DNA of 8,037 nucleotides, taken from the NCBI GenBank assembly GCA_039817825.1, contig JBCBVA010000141.1, positions 1-8,037 of the forward strand. Reading direction: 5' to 3'. The stretch is from PCC-7336 sp039817825 (lineage in GTDB: Bacteria > Cyanobacteriota > Cyanobacteriia > Thermostichales > PCC-7336). A program made the translations under genes and the position numbers. Positions within the stretch are counted from its first letter, which is position 1, and every line of letters begins with the position of its first letter. The notes under the pieces are model-generated. The model ran no database searches. It was not told where the DNA came from and saw nothing but the letters and a program-made list of their open reading frames with translations. Of this stretch, positions 5,159-8,037 are shown piece after piece.

Positions 5159-6880
5159 ATGAAACTCGCGCATTCGAACTTGGCGCTTTGGCATTTTGTG
5201 CGCAGCTTGCGACTGAAGAATATCCGATTTGACAATGTGTCTGGCGACTTCTTTGGAGGTCTGACCGCTGCCATTGTAGCCCTGCCACTGGCGCTGGCGT
5301 TTGGGGTGTCTTCAGGGGGTGGGGCGATCGCCGGGTTGTACGGTGCGATTATCGTCGGTTTCTTAGCTGCCCTATTTGGCGGCACCCCGTCTCAAATCTC
5401 CGGTCCCACCGGCCCCATGAGTGTCGTCATGGCATCTATTTTTTTGTGGGCTCGGGGGCAGTCTGGGGGGCTAGAGCTAGCATTCACCATTATTATCCTG
5501 GGCGGGTTACTGCAAATCCTGTTCGGGGTGTTGAAGCTGGGGAAATACATCACCCTGATTCCGTACACAGTAGTGTCCGGGTTTATGTCCGGGATTGGGG
5601 CGATTATCATCCTGCTGCAGATCGGACCGCTGCTGGGAGATCCCGGCGAAGGGGGAGTAGTGGCTTCTGTGCGTCACTATCCCCATGTTTTTACCCACAT
5701 CAACCCATTTGCGGCGGGGATTGGGTTGTTGACGCTGGCGATCGTGTTTCGCTATCCGCGACGGTTGAACCGCATCATGCCTGCTCCGCTGACGGCCCTG
5801 GTTATTGGCACGATCGCCACTGCCGTCACCACGCACTTTTTGCCCCACAGCAACATTCCGATTATCGGCGAGATCCCGAAGGGGTTGCCTGAGCTACATC
5901 TCCCGCATTTGGACTTTGGCAATTTGTCGTCGATGTTGGGCTATAGCTTGATGCTGGCTGCACTGGGGTCGATTGACTCGCTGCTGACATCGATTGTGGC
6001 GGACAACATCACCCGCACCGAGCACGATTCCAATCAAGAGTTGATCGGTCAGGGAATTGGTAACACTATTTCCGGACTGTTAGGGGGCTTGCCGGGGGCT
6101 GGAGCCACGATGCGCACGGTGGTGAACGTTCAGGCAGGAGGACGCACGTCGCTGTCGGGGATGTTCCATGCGGTGGTGTTGGCTAGTGCATTATTTGGGG
6201 CGCGAGGGGTGGTGTCGCAAATCCCCCACGCGGTGTTGGCGGGAATTCTGATTAAGGTTGGGATTGACATTATTGATTGGGGCTTTTTGAAGCGAGCCCA
6301 CAAGATTTCCAGAAAAGCCGCCCTGATCATGTACAGCGTCATGCTGCTGACGGTGTTTGTGGACTTGATTACCGCAGTGGCGATCGGGGTGTTTGTGGCC
6401 AATATTCTGGCGCTGCAACGGCAGGCAGAGGTGTTGGGTCATCAGATGAAGGCGATCAAGCGCCCGGATGAGGATGACTCCCTCAATATCGAGGAGCGGG
6501 AGATTATTGCGCAGGCGAATGGCCGGATTCTGCTGTTTAGCTTGGGCGGTCCCATGAGTTTTGGGGCAGCGAAGACAATTTCGCGTCGATTGGCGATTGT
6601 GGGCAATTACGATGCGCTGATTTTAGATTTTAGCGATGTGCCGTTTATTGGCGTAACGGCGTCGCTGGCGATCGAGAACATGGTGAAGGAGGCGGTGTCT
6701 CGCAACCGGCGTGTGTATGTAGTGGGGGCTCACGGTGATGTGGAGAATCGCCTGCAGCGCTTGAATATCTACAATCGCTTCCCTGCCAATCATCGAGTAG
6801 CTACCCGCCTGGAAGCCCTGAGAATGGCCAACTACGAAGTTATATTGAGCGACAACATTAGTGATGTGGTGACGGGGTGA
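5159..6880 (+). CDS. SulP-family inorganic anion transporter, BicA-like (probable Na+/HCO3- symporter)
   Basis: An inner-membrane transporter of the SulP/SLC26 family: a 14-segment transport core (about residues 27-425) and a cytoplasmic STAS domain (about 455-570). It closely follows cyanobacterial BicA, with GDFFGGLTAAIVALPLALAFG (29-49), LFGGTPSQISGPTGPM (72-87), LGKYITLIPYTVVSGFMSGIG (127-147), SIDSLLTSIVAD (271-282), RTEHDSNQELIGQGIGN (286-302) and KVGIDIIDWGFLKRAH (366-381). BicA's Na+/bicarbonate site residues (T69, D258, T262, G300-T302, from memory of the Synechocystis structure) correspond at a constant offset of 15 to T84, D273, T277 and G315-T317, so all are kept. Two differences are noted: Gly82 where BicA has Glu, and Arg319 where BicA has Gly. 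A bicarbonate role in the CO2-concentrating mechanism is likely but not certain; sulfate or another anion is the alternative. No good ribosome binding site precedes the ATG; GTG at codon 14 is another possible start. Confidence 0.93.
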   Translation: MKLAHSNLALWHFVRSLRLKNIRFDNVSGDFFGGLTAAIVALPLALAFGVSSGGGAIAGLYGAIIVGFLAALFGGTPSQISGPTGPMSVVMASIFLWARGQSGGLELAFTIIILGGLLQILFGVLKLGKYITLIPYTVVSGFMSGIGAIIILLQIGPLLGDPGEGGVVASVRHYPHVFTHINPFAAGIGLLTLAIVFRYPRRLNRIMPAPLTALVIGTIATAVTTHFLPHSNIPIIGEIPKGLPELHLPHLDFGNLSSMLGYSLMLAALGSIDSLLTSIVADNITRTEHDSNQELIGQGIGNTISGLLGGLPGAGATMRTVVNVQAGGRTSLSGMFHAVVLASALFGARGVVSQIPHAVLAGILIKVGIDIIDWGFLKRAHKISRKAALIMYSVMLLTVFVDLITAVAIGVFVANILALQRQAEVLGHQMKAIKRPDEDDSLNIEEREIIAQANGRILLFSLGGPMSFGAAKTISRRLAIVGNYDALILDFSDVPFIGVTASLAIENMVKEAVSRNRRVYVVGAHGDVENRLQRLNIYNRFPANHRVATRLEALRMANYEVILSDNISDVVTG

Positions 6881-6941
6881 TTGTGCTGTACTTGTTTTCT
6901 CTGGATTTGGGGCGAAAATTAGAGCCGCGAGGCCGGATTGT

Positions 6942-6985
6942 TTCGGAAGGTTACGAAGCCTGGTACTAGTACCTACGGCTCCGAA
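6942..6985 (+). other. palindromic hairpin after the SulP gene
   Basis: GGTACTAGTACC (6962-6973) is a perfect 12-base palindrome. It is flanked by AGCC (6957-6960) and GGCT (6977-6980), and further out by TTCGG (6942-6946) and CCGAA (6981-6985). It could form a hairpin about 60 bases past the SulP stop and serve as a 3' end or stability element. No T-run follows in either direction, so it is not called as an intrinsic terminator. Confidence 0.3.
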
Positions 6986-7031
6986 CAAAAGGACGGTACA
7001 TTGAGTGGAAGCAGTTTTCGGGCTGCTTGGG

Positions 7032-7077
7032 CATTTCAGGTAACTCAACTTCTGCTGAGAGTATTTGGGCTGAAATG
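7032..7077 (+). promoter_or_regulatory. inverted repeat upstream of ycf3
   Basis: CATTTCAG (7032-7039) and CTGAAATG (7070-7077) are a perfect eight-base inverted repeat. A smaller CTCA/TGAG pair (7044-7047 and 7056-7059) is nested inside. It ends 59 bases before the ycf3 ATG, so it may be a leader hairpin or a regulator site. No clear promoter boxes were picked out around it. Confidence 0.3.
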
Positions 7078-7136
7078 TTAGAACGCTGAAAAGTTACAAC
7101 AACAACGACGCCATCCATCTTTGGGAGAGTACAGCC

Positions 7137-7661
7137 ATGCCTCGCAGCATGCGGAACGACAATTTCATCGACAAGAGTTTCACGGTCATGGCTGACATGA
7201 TTCTCAAGATGCTACCCGGTGTGGATCGCAACGAAAAGAAAGCGTTTGTCTATTACCGCGATGGCATGAGTGCTCAGGCAGACGGCGACTATGCCGAAGC
7301 GATGGATAACTACAAAGAAGCGCTGGAGCTGGAAGAGAATCCGATCGATCGCAGCTATGTTTACTACAACATGGGGTTGATCGAGCAGAGCAACGGCAAC
7401 TTGGAAGAAGCACTGGAGCTGTACGGCAATTCTGTGGAGCTGAATCCTCGCAATTGCTCGGCGCTGAACAATATTGCGGTGTTGCTGCACTACCAGGGTG
7501 ACCAGGCGAAGGAAGCAGGGAATGATGAAGAGGGCGAGTCTCTATTCGATCGCGCCGGAGAGTATTGGGTTAAGGCGATTCGGATTGCACCGGGGAACTA
7601 CATCGAGGCCCAGAACTGGCTGAAGATGACTGGTCGCGCCAATATCGACGCTATGATTTAG
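7137..7661 (+). CDS. ycf3: photosystem I assembly protein Ycf3 (TPR protein)
   Basis: A 174-residue TPR protein that acts at the thylakoid membrane as a chaperone in building the photosystem I core (PsaA/PsaB). The family start, MPRSMRNDNFIDKSFTVMADMIL, is recognised as MPRSxxNDNFIDKxFTVxAD (residues 1-20). Three TPR repeats follow: about 35-68 (YYRDGMSAQADGDYAEAMDNY), 72-105 (RSYVYYNMGLIEQSNGNLEEA) and a third at about 108-153 split by a short insert, as usual in Ycf3 (LHYQGDQAKEAGNDEEGE before YWVKAIRIAPGNY). The C-terminal GNYIEAQNWLKMTGR is the family signature, extended here by seven residues (ANIDAMI). GGGAG nine bases upstream supports the start. It stands alone between the SulP gene and gatC, all three on the same strand but separated by 256 and 137 bases. 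Confidence 0.97.
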   Translation: MPRSMRNDNFIDKSFTVMADMILKMLPGVDRNEKKAFVYYRDGMSAQADGDYAEAMDNYKEALELEENPIDRSYVYYNMGLIEQSNGNLEEALELYGNSVELNPRNCSALNNIAVLLHYQGDQAKEAGNDEEGESLFDRAGEYWVKAIRIAPGNYIEAQNWLKMTGRANIDAMI

Positions 7662-7798
7662 CGCTTATCTCTCTGTAGACACATTCTCTGTGTGACTGAA
7701 TGAGTTGGTGGTGATGGTTTGCTGGCGATCGCGACTAACAAGCATGACTGCGGACCAACCTTTTGATATGAATAAGTTTGCTCATCTGGATTGAATTA

Positions 7799-8037
7799 AT
7801 GATCGATCTCGAACAAGTTCGGCACGTTGCCCACCTAGCTCGCTTGGAGTTGACTCCTGAAGAAGAGACCAAGCTGACGAAGGAGCTGGGGGATATTTTG
7901 TCGTATGTGGAGCAGTTGGGGGAGCTGAATACGGATGATGTGCCTCCGACGATGCACGCGCTGGATATTCCGGCGGCGTTGCGGGTGGATGAGGTGAAAC
8001 CGTTTGATGGGCGGGAGCGGATTTTAGATAATGCTCC
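7799..8037 (+). CDS. gatC: GatC subunit of Asp/Glu-tRNA amidotransferase (3' end cut by window)
   Basis: The small subunit of GatCAB, which converts Glu-tRNA(Gln), and Asp-tRNA(Asn) where needed, to the correct Gln or Asn forms; GatC ties the GatA amidase to GatB. The visible 79 codons begin MIDLEQVRHVAHLARLELTP and continue through ELGDILSYVEQLGELNTDDV, PTMHALDIPAALRVDEVKP and ILDNAP, matching GatC along its length. Full-length GatC is about 95-100 residues, so roughly the last 15-20 are missing because the window ends, not because the gene is broken. The start has no strong ribosome binding site (only TGGA about ten bases before). A 16-codon frame (7744-7794) ends four bases upstream. Confidence 0.93.
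   Translation, partial: MIDLEQVRHVAHLARLELTPEEETKLTKELGDILSYVEQLGELNTDDVPPTMHALDIPAALRVDEVKPFDGRERILDNA

Noticed and set aside
6623..7048. 141-codon minus-strand frame
   Set aside because: Most of it is the reverse of the SulP STAS-domain coding region. No ribosome binding site or known domain.
7679..7693. ACACA-TTCTC-TGTGT hairpin as the ycf3 terminator
   Set aside because: Only five A-T-rich pairs and no T-run after it; too weak to call.

Overview
The window reads as chromosomal DNA of a cyanobacterium. It encodes Ycf3, the photosystem I assembly factor found in cyanobacteria and plastids, a SulP anion transporter close to the bicarbonate transporter BicA, and a GAF-LuxR regulator of a type common in cyanobacteria. 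It also holds five copies of the cyanobacterial HIP1 octamer GCGATCGC, at 684, 2819, 4170, 5324 and 7725; about 0.1 would be expected by chance in 8 kb. The genus cannot be told from the sequence.

Left part (1-2150): a minus-strand GAF-LuxR regulator faces a plus-strand operon across 76 bases that carry repeated TGGCAT elements. The operon encodes a DJ-1/PfpI-type (isonitrile-hydratase-like) protein and a four-helix membrane protein whose start overlaps the previous stop codon (ATGA). A possible 51-codon ORF overlaps the end of the membrane protein gene. The layout suggests the regulator controls the operon, but the signal is unknown.

Gene-poor middle (2150-2985): a strong hairpin, a decayed 20-base tandem repeat, a minus-strand tRNA-Gly(CCC), and a candidate small RNA that ends in a near-ideal intrinsic terminator. 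The small RNA carries a GAAACA stretch between two hairpins and may belong to the Yfr2 family. It is the best candidate here for something unannotated.

Right part (2985-8037) is mostly core metabolism. On the minus strand are a stand-alone LON substrate-binding-domain protein and lipoyl synthase (lipA). Divergent from lipA, across 343 bases rich in inverted repeats, is the BicA-like SulP transporter. It keeps the Na+/HCO3- site residues of BicA but differs at two conserved positions close to that site in the sequence. Then follow ycf3 and the start of gatC, which runs off the window end. Apart from the regulator/operon pair on the left, the genes look like independent transcription units that share only neighbourhood.
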